Below, piece by piece: positions 1-5,751 of a stretch of DNA of 13,614 nucleotides (positions are counted from its first letter, which is position 1; each line of letters opens with the position of its first letter). The stretch is from an uncultured Collinsella sp. GTDB lineage: Bacteria > Actinomycetota > Coriobacteriia > Coriobacteriales > Coriobacteriaceae. The notes below the pieces were generated by a model that searched no databases, was not told the origin of the DNA, and saw nothing but the letters and a program-made list of their open reading frames with translations. The translations under genes were made by a program, and so were the position numbers. The stretch is from contig USAX01000040.1 in NCBI GenBank assembly GCA_900552705.1, forward strand, positions 1 to 13,614, in the 5' to 3' direction.

Positions 1-42
1 GTTCGATTCATATGGTTCTGTATAGGAAAAGGAATTTCTCGG

Positions 43-302
43 GGCCGCCTCTCGGCGGCCTTGCGAAAAACAAATCCAAGTTAGACCATTTCAAATGGTT
101 CGATGTCTGCCCGGATGCGACACTGAAGTAAGTGTCCATCCTCGCAGTATCCGGTTCTCAAGGTGCACGCCTGGCGGCTGGTCCGGTCCGACCGGGCCGC
201 GCGGCAAGGAGATATATTGCCAGACCGCGAAGCCTTGTGGGACGTCAATTCCGCTCTTCACAAGTCCTACACAACATATCGCTTTCTATAGGTAATAGAA
301 AG
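43..302 (-). promoter_or_regulatory. Structured leader, probably 5' leader of an rRNA operon beyond the left edge
   Basis: No credible protein gene lies in 1-420. Read on the minus strand, the region is a series of hairpins: 282-302 (8-bp stem), 180-198 (8-bp stem, 3-nt loop, one G-U), 107-147 (stems of 4, 5 and 6 bp separated by small internal loops) and 43-60 (7-bp stem closed by a GAGA tetraloop of GNRA type, which favours minus-strand transcription). Between the second and third hairpin is a boxA-like motif. Hairpin, boxA, then further stems before the mature rRNA is the known layout of actinobacterial rRNA leaders. The rRNA itself is not in the window, so this is inference. I found no convincing promoter between 302 and 422. 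A different structured RNA remains possible. Confidence 0.4.
154..167 (-). promoter_or_regulatory. boxA-like antitermination motif
   Basis: The minus strand reads TGCACCTTGAGAAC. This matches 10 of 14 positions of the mycobacterial rrn boxA as I recall it (TGTTGTTTGAGAAC), including the whole TTGAGAAC core. A hairpin that could act as boxB lies just upstream (180-198). In rRNA operons boxA binds NusB/NusE and protects the untranslated transcript from Rho. The assignment rests on motif and context only. Confidence 0.4.
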
Positions 303-422
303 ACTGGCGCGGATCTTCCGCACATCTCAGATGATGACCCTTTGGTTCAGGAATATATAGAGATCGGTCACCTGTAAGTGTTTATCTACCCGCGCTTTTA
401 GCAATGTAAACCGCACTTCAGA

Positions 423-460
423 TAAAAAGAGGGAGCGCCGCGCACAACGCGACACTCCCC
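423..460 (-). terminator. Intrinsic terminator of the infC-rpmI-rplT operon
   Basis: On the minus strand, starting 21 nt after the rplT stop, GGGAGTGTCGCG pairs with CGCGGCGCTCCC in a stem of about 12 bp with two U-G pairs and a loop of about 5 nt. It is followed directly by TCTTTTT. This is a canonical Rho-independent terminator and separates the ribosomal operon from the structured region to its left. Confidence 0.9.
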
Positions 461-480
461 TAGCGATTCAACAGAATCTA

Positions 481-840
481 TTAGGCCTCGAGAGCCTTCT
501 TGGCAATGGCAGCCAGCTCGTTGAAGGACTCGATGTCCTCGTAAGCCATCTGAGCCAGGACCTTGCGGTCGAGCTCGATGCCGGCAACCTTCAGGCCGTG
601 CATGAACTGAGAGTAAGAAATATCGTTCAGGCGAGCAGCAGCGTTGATACGAGTGATCCAGAGAGAACGGATCTCGCGCTTCTTGTTGCGGCGATCACGA
701 TACTGATACTGCAGGGAGTGCTGGACCTGCTCTTTAGCATGCTTGTAAGTACGCGAAGCGGCACCGTAGTAACCCTTCGCACGGTGCATAACGGTACGGC
801 GCTTCTTCTTGGCGGCAACAGCGCGCTTAATACGTGCCAT
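481..840 (-). CDS. rplT: 50S ribosomal protein L20
   Basis: A 119-residue protein, the usual length for L20. It begins MARIKRAVAAKKKRRTVM with a strongly basic N-terminal extension that threads into 23S rRNA, and continues with the conserved stretch RDRRNKKREIRSLWITRINAA (residues 48-68) and a helical C-terminal domain. L20 is an early assembly protein of the large subunit. In Firmicutes it also represses its own operon by binding the infC leader. The start is supported by TAGGAG at 851-856, 10 nt before the ATG. It is the last gene of infC-rpmI-rplT, 46 nt after rpmI, and is followed by a strong terminator. Identification is certain by sequence. Confidence 0.98.
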   Translation of the reverse strand: MARIKRAVAAKKKRRTVMHRAKGYYGAASRTYKHAKEQVQHSLQYQYRDRRNKKREIRSLWITRINAAARLNDISYSQFMHGLKVAGIELDRKVLAQMAYEDIESFNELAAIAKKALEA

Positions 841-886
841 GTTCTATCAACTCCTAGACGGTAAAACGAAAAACGGGAACGCGAAC

Positions 887-1078
887 TTAGGCGAGACGCG
901 ACTTGATGACCTTGCGGTCGGCAGCGGCGATCTCGGTCTCCTGACGGAAGCCACGCTTACGCTTGGTGGACTTCTTGCTCAGGATGTGGCTCTTGAAAGC
1001 CTTGGCGCGCATAAGCTTGCCGGTACCAGTCTTGCGGAAACGCTTCTTGGTGCCGCTGTGGGACTTCATCTTAGGCAT
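887..1078 (-). CDS. rpmI: 50S ribosomal protein L35
   Basis: A 63-residue, very basic protein of normal L35 length. It opens MPKMKSHSGTKKRFRKTGTGK, the L35 signature, and has the central KKSTKRKRGFR block. It is a structural component of the large ribosomal subunit. The ATG is preceded by AAGGAG at 1085-1090 with a 6-nt spacer. It sits between infC (32-nt gap) and rplT (46-nt gap), the conserved bacterial order, and is expected to be co-transcribed with both and controlled by the leader upstream of infC. Confidence 0.98.
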   Translation of the reverse strand: MPKMKSHSGTKKRFRKTGTGKLMRAKAFKSHILSKKSTKRKRGFRQETEIAAADRKVIKSRLA

Positions 1079-1110
1079 GAAATACTCCTTAATCGATTAC
1101 AGAACACTAG

Positions 1111-1665
1111 TTACTTGCTATCGCTTGCCGCTTTATCCTCATCGAAGGCGCCCTTAATCGGGGCGAGCAGCATAAGCATGTTACGGCCTTCCATCTTAGG
1201 CTTGGACTCGACCGTAGCGTAAGACTTGAGATCCTCGGCGAGACGCTCGAGAACGTTAAGGCCCTGCTCCGGGTGAGCCATCTCACGGCCGCGGAACATG
1301 ATGGTGATCTTAACGCGTGCGCCCTTCTTGAGGAAACGCAGAACGTGGCCCTTCTTGGTCTCGTAGTCGCCAACGTCGATCTTGGGTCGGAACTTCATTT
1401 CCTTGACCTCGACCTTGGACTGGTTCTTACGAGCAGCCTTGGCCTTCATGGCCTGCTGGTACTTGAACTTACCGTAGTCCATGACCTTGCAGACCGGCGG
1501 CTCCGCGTTGGGAGCGATCTCGACCAGGTCGAGACCCTGATCGTCGGCGACGCGCTGGGCATCGCGGATGGCGAACAGGCCGAGCTGAGAGCCATCGACG
1601 CCAATCAAACGACACGAAGATGCAGTGATCTCGTCGTTGATGCGGGTGTCATCAGACTTAGCTAT
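1111..1665 (-). CDS. infC: Translation initiation factor IF-3, probable AUA start
   Basis: About 184 residues. IF-3 binds the 30S subunit, prevents premature joining of 50S and proofreads the initiator tRNA and start codon. Visible family signatures are RINDEI near the N-terminus, DLVEIAPNAEPPVCKVMDYG at the end of the N-domain, the lysine-rich linker, VKEMKFRPKID, and FRGREMAHPEQG in the C-domain. The first in-frame ATG is at 1678-1680, but it has no Shine-Dalgarno: the preceding DNA is the T-run of an attenuator. A perfect GGAGG lies at 1673-1677, inside that frame, and points with an 8-nt spacer to ATA at 1663-1665. Rare AUU, AUC or AUA starts are a known autoregulatory device in infC, because IF-3 discriminates against them. 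With the conventional ATG the gene would run to 1680 (189 aa). Confidence 0.95.
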   Translation of the reverse strand: MAKSDDTRINDEITASSCRLIGVDGSQLGLFAIRDAQRVADDQGLDLVEIAPNAEPPVCKVMDYGKFKYQQAMKAKAARKNQSKVEVKEMKFRPKIDVGDYETKKGHVLRFLKKGARVKITIMFRGREMAHPEQGLNVLERLAEDLKSYATVESKPKMEGRNMLMLLAPIKGAFDEDKAASDSK

Positions 1666-1672
1666 TTTCCCT

Positions 1673-1677
1673 ACCTC
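1673..1677 (-). promoter_or_regulatory. Ribosome binding site that decides the infC start
   Basis: The minus strand reads GGAGG, followed by 8 nt and then ATA. Relative to the upstream ATG (1678-1680) the motif is inside codons 2-3 and cannot serve it. No other purine-rich Shine-Dalgarno exists between the attenuator U-run and the coding region. Confidence 0.6.
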
Positions 1678-1682
1678 CATTC

Positions 1683-1843
1683 ATAAAAAAATAACCCGGC
1701 GCTTCTCAGCAACCAGGTCGTACACATAGACTTCCTCGATTTGAGGAAGGGAATCTAAGTTGTATGACCAGTCAGCTGCTCATTGGCGCCAAAAGGTGGG
1801 AACCCTCGGGTTCCTCTTTAAGGCATTGCGGGAACAACGCCTT
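1683..1843 (-). promoter_or_regulatory. infC leader with attenuator (L20-leader type)
   Basis: The transcribed leader on the minus strand contains, in order: a 9-bp hairpin (1820-1843), a 6-bp hairpin with loop CGAG (1799-1814), the 5' antiterminator arm (1761-1778), a 7-bp hairpin (about 1731-1749), the 3' antiterminator arm (1707-1724) and a terminator (1685-1718). The arms CAGCTGACTGGTCATACA and TGTACGACCTGGTTGCTG pair through CAGC/GCTG, GGTC/GACC and TACA/TGTA with a few mismatches. The second arm contains the 5' half of the terminator stem, so the two structures exclude each other. In Firmicutes an L20-binding leader (L20_leader family) controls infC-rpmI-rplT by this logic. Membership of that family is inferred from architecture and gene context; no covariance search was possible. 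Confidence 0.7.
1685..1718 (-). terminator. Attenuator terminator immediately before infC
   Basis: On the minus strand ACCTGGT pairs with GCCGGGT (7 bp with two U-G pairs), then two more G-C pairs after one bulged base, closing a TGAGAA loop. It is followed by TTATTTTTTT. The U-run ends 7 nt before the infC Shine-Dalgarno, so termination here would silence the whole operon. Confidence 0.75.
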
Positions 1844-1847
1844 GGCG

Positions 1848-1853
1848 ATAATA
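1848..1853 (-). promoter_or_regulatory. Candidate -10 box of the infC operon
   Basis: The minus strand reads TATTAT (5 of 6 to TATAAT). A transcript starting about 7-10 nt downstream would begin exactly at the first leader hairpin (1843). The -35 position is poor (TGTGAT-like), so this is a position-based suggestion only. Confidence 0.35.
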
Positions 1854-1885
1854 ACACGTACAGCGCGTTATCACATTACGTACAC

Positions 1886-1908
1886 GAAAAAGGGGCCTTG
1901 ACCCCCTT
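1886..1908 (-). terminator. Second terminator copy, upstream of the infC leader
   Basis: On the minus strand AAGGGG pairs with CCCCTT around a 7-8-nt loop and is followed by TTTCG. It is a diverged copy of the tRNA-Leu terminator at 2070-2092, part of the 66-bp direct repeat. It would stop any transcript reading in from the tRNA and so insulate the infC promoter. Confidence 0.7.
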
Positions 1909-2069
1909 GAACACTCGCTTGTATGTATGGTGCCCGAGGCGAGACTCGAAGGGCCTTCGCTTCGCGAAGCCCCGGGCTTCGGGCGCGTGGCGCCCTCGCC
2001 ACGCTCCGCTACAAACAGGCCACAAGCCTGTTTGCTTAACGCTTCGCGCGCTCACGCGAGTTCGGCACG

Positions 2070-2092
2070 AAAAAGGGGGCCGCAACCCCCTT
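2070..2092 (-). terminator. Intrinsic terminator of tRNA-Leu
   Basis: On the minus strand AAGGGGG pairs with CCCCCTT around the loop TTGCGG. The run of five T at 2070-2074 gives the last two pairs and the tail. It lies about 20 nt after the CCA end of the tRNA. Confidence 0.85.
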
Positions 2093-2111
2093 GAACGCTC
2101 GCTTGCATGAA

Positions 2112-2198
2112 TGGTGCCCGAGGCGAGACTCGAACTCGCACGTTGTTGCCAACGGTGGATTTTGAGTCCACTGCGTCTGCCAATTCCGCCACTCGGGC
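2112..2198 (-). tRNA. tRNA-Leu, anticodon CAA
   Basis: This is a class II tRNA of 87 nt including an encoded CCA (2112-2114). The acceptor stem GCCCGAG (2192-2198) pairs with CTCGGGC (2116-2122), with discriminator A. The anticodon stem GTGGA/TCCAC holds the loop CTCAAAA, giving anticodon CAA at 2162-2164, which reads UUG. The long variable arm CGTTG-GCAA-CAACG is typical of leucine tRNA. The T-arm is GCGAG-TTCGAGT-CTCGC. The gene starts 39 nt after the transglutaminase stop with no terminator between them. A weak extended -10 (TGTGATAAA, around 2217-2225) could give it its own promoter. Confidence 0.97.
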
Positions 2199-2237
2199 AC
2201 ACAATGCGTGAGTTAGTTTATCACAGCTTTCTACCGA

Positions 2238-3671
2238 TTAGTCCGAAAATGGAACTTCGAGCATTTCGATGAGTTCGACCGTGCGGAGCATCTCGCGCCG
2301 ACGGCATCCGCGACCGTCGACCGAGGCTTCGCCCATCTGGTTGTCATAGGGATCCTCGCGCATGCCATCGAAAGCAGGCACAAATTCAGCCTGGAATCGA
2401 TCGTTGGCCACCATGCGCCACGGGTCGAGATTGCCGAAGTAGTGACGACGGCGCCGCTCCTCCCCCATTCTGCGCGCAGAAGAACCAAACGAAACATCGG
2501 CGTTAAGCCAACCGGTCTGTGGCGTATAGAACTCAGCCCAGTCGTGCGGCCCCACCGAATCGGGCGCAACATACAGGCCGCTCTGCCAACGGGCAGGCAC
2601 GCCCGCGATACGGCACATGGTGATAAACGTGAGCGCCATAACGCCGCAATCGCCGCGGAGCGAATGCGCACAGTCATCGGCAATAGATCCCAAAAGCAAG
2701 TACGGCGGCTGATAGCGATAGTCGATATACTGCGTCAGGTAATCATAGATAGCACGGGCGCGATCGAGCGGATCCTCGAGCCCGTCAACGACACGGGCCA
2801 TCAGCTGCTGCAGATACGGCGTAAATGCAATGTGTGGACGGTCCTCGGAAATATCCTCGGGCAGAGGCGCGTCCATACGCGGATGAACAGGAAGTGTGCC
2901 ACCGTAGACATCACAATAAGCAGCATCGATGTGATAACGATAGGTCACCGAGAATGAGCGTTCACTCGAAGAAGACCACGAGGCGGTACGCGCCGAAGCG
3001 TTCGCGGGAGCAACAGCACCCTCCGGCGTCATGTCGAGAATCTCGACCCGAGACTGCTGGCGGCAGGTGGCGGCAACGGGAAGCCAAGCGCGAACGGTCT
3101 CCCTCTCTAGAGCGCCGGGGACAGACACGGACGCTTTAAGCGTAATGACGCGAGCCAATCCGTTTTGCGACTCCATCTCCTTGAGCATCTCGTTGCGCAG
3201 TGCTATTCCGTCCGCAGAATCGGGCCGCATGCCGGGAACCTCTTTGGGATATACGCGAAGCGAATCGAGGAAGTTGTCGAGAACGAACAGTTCGCCATCG
3301 ATAAAGCGCCAGTCAATACGCTTACGATTAATCAGGTCATCAAACTGCTCTTCGGTAAACTCTGGCCACTCCTCGCGAATCATCGCAATAGCCTGATCGC
3401 GAGACACCGAAAAATGAAGCGGCGTCTCGAGCATGCGATACCGCTCGGCACGAACACAAGCAGCCAGCGAAGGCTCGGGGTTCTGCTCCAAAAGGCGATC
3501 GCAGGCAGCAACAGCCTGCGTCAAATACCCGGCATCCTTAAGACGAAAAATCTCGGGCGGCAGTCCAACATCGAGATGACGAAAGTCATCACAGCGAACA
3601 TCAGCAGAGCAACCAACTGGACCCTCGTCAATAACCTTCCCATCCGAAGGCAGCACATTAATAACAGCCAT
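2238..3671 (-). CDS. Transglutaminase-like superfamily protein
   Basis: A 477-residue protein with a transglutaminase-like (cysteine protease fold) domain in its C-terminal half. The candidate triad is Cys342 in RGDCGVMALTF, His376 in GPHDWAEFY and Asp392 in GWLNADVSFG. The N-terminal 180 residues look soluble and helical with no signal peptide, so the protein is probably cytoplasmic. Substrate is unknown; bacterial members act as peptidases or amidases or crosslink proteins. The start at 3671 is chosen because GGAG lies 7 nt upstream and a plausible promoter sits at 3707-3735. Earlier in-frame ATGs at 3719 and 3749 have no Shine-Dalgarno and fall in or before that promoter. Domain assignment is firm; physiological role is not known to me. 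Confidence 0.85.
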   Translation of the reverse strand: MAVINVLPSDGKVIDEGPVGCSADVRCDDFRHLDVGLPPEIFRLKDAGYLTQAVAACDRLLEQNPEPSLAACVRAERYRMLETPLHFSVSRDQAIAMIREEWPEFTEEQFDDLINRKRIDWRFIDGELFVLDNFLDSLRVYPKEVPGMRPDSADGIALRNEMLKEMESQNGLARVITLKASVSVPGALERETVRAWLPVAATCRQQSRVEILDMTPEGAVAPANASARTASWSSSSERSFSVTYRYHIDAAYCDVYGGTLPVHPRMDAPLPEDISEDRPHIAFTPYLQQLMARVVDGLEDPLDRARAIYDYLTQYIDYRYQPPYLLLGSIADDCAHSLRGDCGVMALTFITMCRIAGVPARWQSGLYVAPDSVGPHDWAEFYTPQTGWLNADVSFGSSARRMGEERRRRHYFGNLDPWRMVANDRFQAEFVPAFDGMREDPYDNQMGEASVDGRGCRRREMLRTVELIEMLEVPFSD

Positions 3672-3706
3672 ACCAAAACTCCAAGTCACTAGAACGCTTG
3701 AAGCAC

Positions 3707-3735
3707 ATTGTACCGACATAAAAACAAAGCCCCAA
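3707..3735 (-). promoter_or_regulatory. Promoter of the transglutaminase-like gene
   Basis: The minus strand shows TTGGGG (3730-3735), a 17-nt spacer, then TACAAT (3707-3712, 5 of 6 to consensus). The start would lie near 3700, leaving a leader of about 30 nt to the chosen ATG. Confidence 0.5.
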
Positions 3736-3810
3736 CCAAGGAGCCCCACACGCCGATAAACGGTACCTATTTAATTATCTCAGCCCCGTAACCCTGCGGC
3801 GTTAAACGAA

Positions 3811-3902
3811 GGAAGCCCCGTCCCCCGGAACTGTTTCCTTGGCGCGACTTCTGGCGAAGCCAGGTGAGCGCAAAGGAAACAGTGTAGGGGGACGGGGCTT
3901 CC
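3811..3902. repeat. 92-nt near-perfect giant hairpin
   Basis: The outer arms, 3811-3826 and 3887-3902, are 16 bp and perfectly complementary. After a 4/4 internal loop comes a perfect 10-bp stem (3831-3840 with 3873-3882), then GCGC/GCGC (3842-3845 with 3868-3871), and a distal CTGGC-gaa-GCCAG stem-loop, about 35 bp in all. It starts 20 nt after the fba stop. Minus-strand transcripts get only TTCGTTT behind the stem, a weak terminator tail. The size, symmetric terminal inverted repeats and lack of a U-run resemble a REP- or MITE-like non-autonomous element that may serve as the fba terminator. No clear target-site duplication is visible. Confidence 0.8.
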
Positions 3903-3922
3903 GGCGGGAAGTTTAGCGACGC

Positions 3923-4789
3923 TTACGCCTTGTTGACGGAGCCAAACTCCTCCATGAGCTCCTTGGTGCGGGCAACGATGTTGTCGCGACCAGGCTTGAG
4001 GAGCTTGCGGGGGTCAAAGCCCTTGCCCTGCTGATCCTTGCCAGCCTCGATGTACTCGCGAACGCCCTTGGCGAAGACGAGCTGCAGGTCGGTGTTGACG
4101 TTGATCTTGGAGATACCCAGGGAGATGGCCTTCTTGATCTGATCCTCGGGGATGCCGGTGCCACCGTGCAGGACGAGGGGCAGGTCGCCGGTCTCGGCCT
4201 TGATCTCGCCCAGACGCTCGAAGGAAAGGCCAGCCCAGTCGGCAGGGTACACGCCGTGGATGTTGCCGATACCGCATGCGAGGAAGTCGACGCCCAGGTC
4301 AGCAATCTGCTTGCACTCAGCAGGATCAGCGAGCTCGCCGCTGGAGGTCACGCCGTCCTCGGTGCCGCCGATGCCGCCGACCTCGGCCTCGATGGACATG
4401 CCCTTGGAGTGGGCAAGCTCAACGAGCTCCTTGGTGCGGTCGAGGTTAAGCTGGAAGGTCTCCTCGTGAGAGCCGTCATACATGATGGACGTGAAGCCGG
4501 CCTCGATGCACTTAAAGCAGTCCTCGTAAGAACCGTGATCGAGGTGAAGGGCGACGGGAACGGTAACGCCCGTGGCCTCGACGGCAGCCTTGACCATGTC
4601 GGCGCAGACCTTGAAACCGCCCATCCACTTAGCGGCACCAGCGGTGCACTGAAGGATCAGCGGAGACTTGGCCTCCTCGGCGGCCTGGAGAATAGCCAGG
4701 GTCCACTCGAGGTTGTTGGTGTTGAAGGCACCGAGACCGTACTTGCCGGCCTCGGCCTTCTTGAGCATGTCTGCTGCGTTGACGAGCAT
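3923..4789 (-). CDS. fba: Class II fructose-1,6-bisphosphate aldolase
   Basis: A 288-residue zinc-dependent aldolase that cleaves fructose-1,6-bisphosphate to dihydroxyacetone phosphate and glyceraldehyde-3-phosphate in glycolysis and reverses this in gluconeogenesis. The signatures are HLDHGSYEDC (zinc His and catalytic Asp), IEAEVGGIGGTEDG (metal-site Glu), GIGNIHGVYP (zinc His), VLHGGTGIPEDQI (zinc His, phosphate loop) and INVNTDLQ (substrate-binding Asn/Asp). Length is normal for class II. The ATG at 4787-4789 is preceded by AGGAGG with an 8-nt spacer. The frame stays open upstream of it with no Shine-Dalgarno. It appears monocistronic, with its own promoter and the giant hairpin downstream. 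A tagatose-bisphosphate aldolase is a less likely alternative within the family. Confidence 0.95.
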   Translation of the reverse strand: MLVNAADMLKKAEAGKYGLGAFNTNNLEWTLAILQAAEEAKSPLILQCTAGAAKWMGGFKVCADMVKAAVEATGVTVPVALHLDHGSYEDCFKCIEAGFTSIMYDGSHEETFQLNLDRTKELVELAHSKGMSIEAEVGGIGGTEDGVTSSGELADPAECKQIADLGVDFLACGIGNIHGVYPADWAGLSFERLGEIKAETGDLPLVLHGGTGIPEDQIKKAISLGISKINVNTDLQLVFAKGVREYIEAGKDQQGKGFDPRKLLKPGRDNIVARTKELMEEFGSVNKA

Positions 4790-4829
4790 AAAAGAAACCT
4801 CCTGTAAGGTTGCTCCGATAACGCCTGAG

Positions 4830-4857
4830 ATTTTACCACGGCGCACCCGAGCATAAA
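4830..4857 (-). promoter_or_regulatory. Candidate fba promoter
   Basis: The minus strand shows TTTATG (4852-4857), a 16-nt spacer, then TAAAAT (4830-4835, 5 of 6). The leader would be about 35 nt. The rest of the 190-nt gap (4790-4983) holds no gene and no clear terminator for the upstream gene; only an imperfect GCTTTT/AGAAGC hairpin followed at a distance by ATTTTT near 4935 is seen. Confidence 0.45.
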
Positions 4858-4983
4858 CGTTCGTTTGTTCACGAATATCGTCCAAACAGACTTTTTTGAC
4901 CGTTTGCCCTACGAAATCGACCCGTTGGGGAAAAATAGCTTGACGTTTGGACGCTTCTCGTGCTTCAAAAGCCGACTATTAAG

Positions 4984-5667
4984 CTAAATCTGCATGAAAG
5001 GGTTCTGCATGAGCTCGCGTGCCATGGTGGTCGAATCGCCATGACCGGTTAGGCAAACGGTATCGGGCGGGAGAAGCCGGGCGAGCTTGGAGAGCGAGCG
5101 CAGGATCGCCGCCTCGTCTCCTCCAGAAAGATCGGTGCGGCCATGCCCACCCGGGAATAGCGTGTCGCCCACAAAGGCAATGTTCCCCTGCTCAGTGGCG
5201 GCGAACAGAACGATGCCGCCCGGTGTGTGCCCGGGCACCTCAATTACCTGCAGGCAAATGTCGCCCAGCTCAATGGTGTCGCCCTCGGCAAGCAGCCGCG
5301 TCGGCTCACCTGGATCGGGCGTCTCGATGCCCCACATCGCTCGCTGCTCCTCGATATTCGCATGCGGCACTGCTGCGTCCTTGCCACACAGCTCGTACAG
5401 GACGTCGGCGCCAACGGCGGCCCGAACTCCAGCGACACCGCCAACATGATCGGCATGGCCATGAGTGCATACGGCGCCAAACACGCGTACGCCGGGATGC
5501 TCGGCTCGAATATGCTCCACCAGGCGTTCGCCTTCCCATGCGGGATCGATAATCACGCACTCATTATCCGAAATAACAGCATAGCTATTGGTCTGAATGG
5601 GACCGTTTACGAGCGTCTCGATCTCGACCGATCCCTTGGGAGTTAAATCCAAGGACACAGCACTCAT
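4984..5667 (-). CDS. Metallo-beta-lactamase fold hydrolase (glyoxalase II-like)
   Basis: A 227-residue protein with a complete binuclear zinc site: THGHADH (HxHxDH), VPGHTPGG, VGDTLFPGGHGRTD and a terminal LTGHGD. The family hydrolyses thioesters such as S-lactoylglutathione or related small-thiol conjugates. As actinobacteria generally lack glutathione, the substrate is open. There is no signal peptide, so it is probably cytoplasmic. GAGGAG lies 6 nt before the ATG. It follows rel by 84 nt, and a perfect 12-bp hairpin stands between them, so it may be a partly uncoupled third gene of the recJ-rel transcript. The fold is certain; specific function is not. Confidence 0.9.
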   Translation of the reverse strand: MSAVSLDLTPKGSVEIETLVNGPIQTNSYAVISDNECVIIDPAWEGERLVEHIRAEHPGVRVFGAVCTHGHADHVGGVAGVRAAVGADVLYELCGKDAAVPHANIEEQRAMWGIETPDPGEPTRLLAEGDTIELGDICLQVIEVPGHTPGGIVLFAATEQGNIAFVGDTLFPGGHGRTDLSGGDEAAILRSLSKLARLLPPDTVCLTGHGDSTTMARELMQNPFMQI

Positions 5668-5687
5668 GTCCCTCTCCTCTCTATAGA

Positions 5688-5715
5688 ACTCGAGGCATCA
5701 AACGATGCCTCGAGT
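5688..5715 (-). terminator. Perfect 12-bp hairpin between rel and the hydrolase gene
   Basis: ACTCGAGGCATC and GATGCCTCGAGT form a 12-bp perfect stem with a 4-nt loop, 36 nt after the rel stop. On the minus strand it is followed by TCTATAG, so there is no real U-run. It could be a weak terminator, an RNA-stabilising or processing hairpin, or (as DNA) a palindromic protein site. Confidence 0.45.
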
Positions 5716-5751
5716 GTAGCGAATATCGATAATGTGACACGTTCGTCGCGA

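Larger units (their letters stand above)
1886..2134 (-). repeat. Imperfect 66-bp direct repeat (tRNA 3' end + terminator) around a palindromic core
   Basis: The copies are at 1886-1950 and 2069-2134, spaced by 184 bp. Each contains the terminator, a linker, and the last 23 nt of tRNA-Leu including CCA. The innermost 24 bp (1927-1950 and 2111-2134) are identical, and the rest differs at several positions. The DNA between (1951-2068) is GC-rich and almost fully self-complementary in short units: 1966-1980, 1985-2004 (8-bp stem) and 2012-2034 (9-bp stem). No protein is credible here. Likely origins are unequal duplication at the tRNA end, a remnant of integration at a tRNA attachment site, or a dispersed palindromic element. 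Confidence 0.8.

Noticed and set aside
1..20. GTTCGATTC at the left edge, resembling a tRNA T-loop on the plus strand
   Set aside because: The following bases do not give a convincing T-stem and acceptor stem with CCA, and the other half would be outside the window.
95..377. Two overlapping small plus-strand open frames of 66 and 81 codons
   Set aside because: No ribosome binding site, no recognisable sequence, and they lie in a region whose hairpins and boxA-like motif make sense on the minus strand.
1876..2202. A 108-codon open frame on the minus strand spanning the tRNA-Leu gene, its terminator and the palindromic region
   Set aside because: It reads through a complete tRNA and two terminators, has low-complexity Arg/Ser/Pro composition and no ribosome binding site. 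It is a by-product of GC-rich repeat DNA.
3669..3749. Upstream ATG starts for the transglutaminase-like gene, giving a hydrophobic N-terminus that could suggest a signal peptide
   Set aside because: They lack Shine-Dalgarno sequences and fall within or upstream of a plausible promoter; the ATG at 3671 has GGAG at good spacing.
4790..4885. A 32-residue N-terminal extension of fba
   Set aside because: It does not match class II aldolases and the AGGAGG site clearly serves the ATG at 4789; the -10 box also falls inside the extension.
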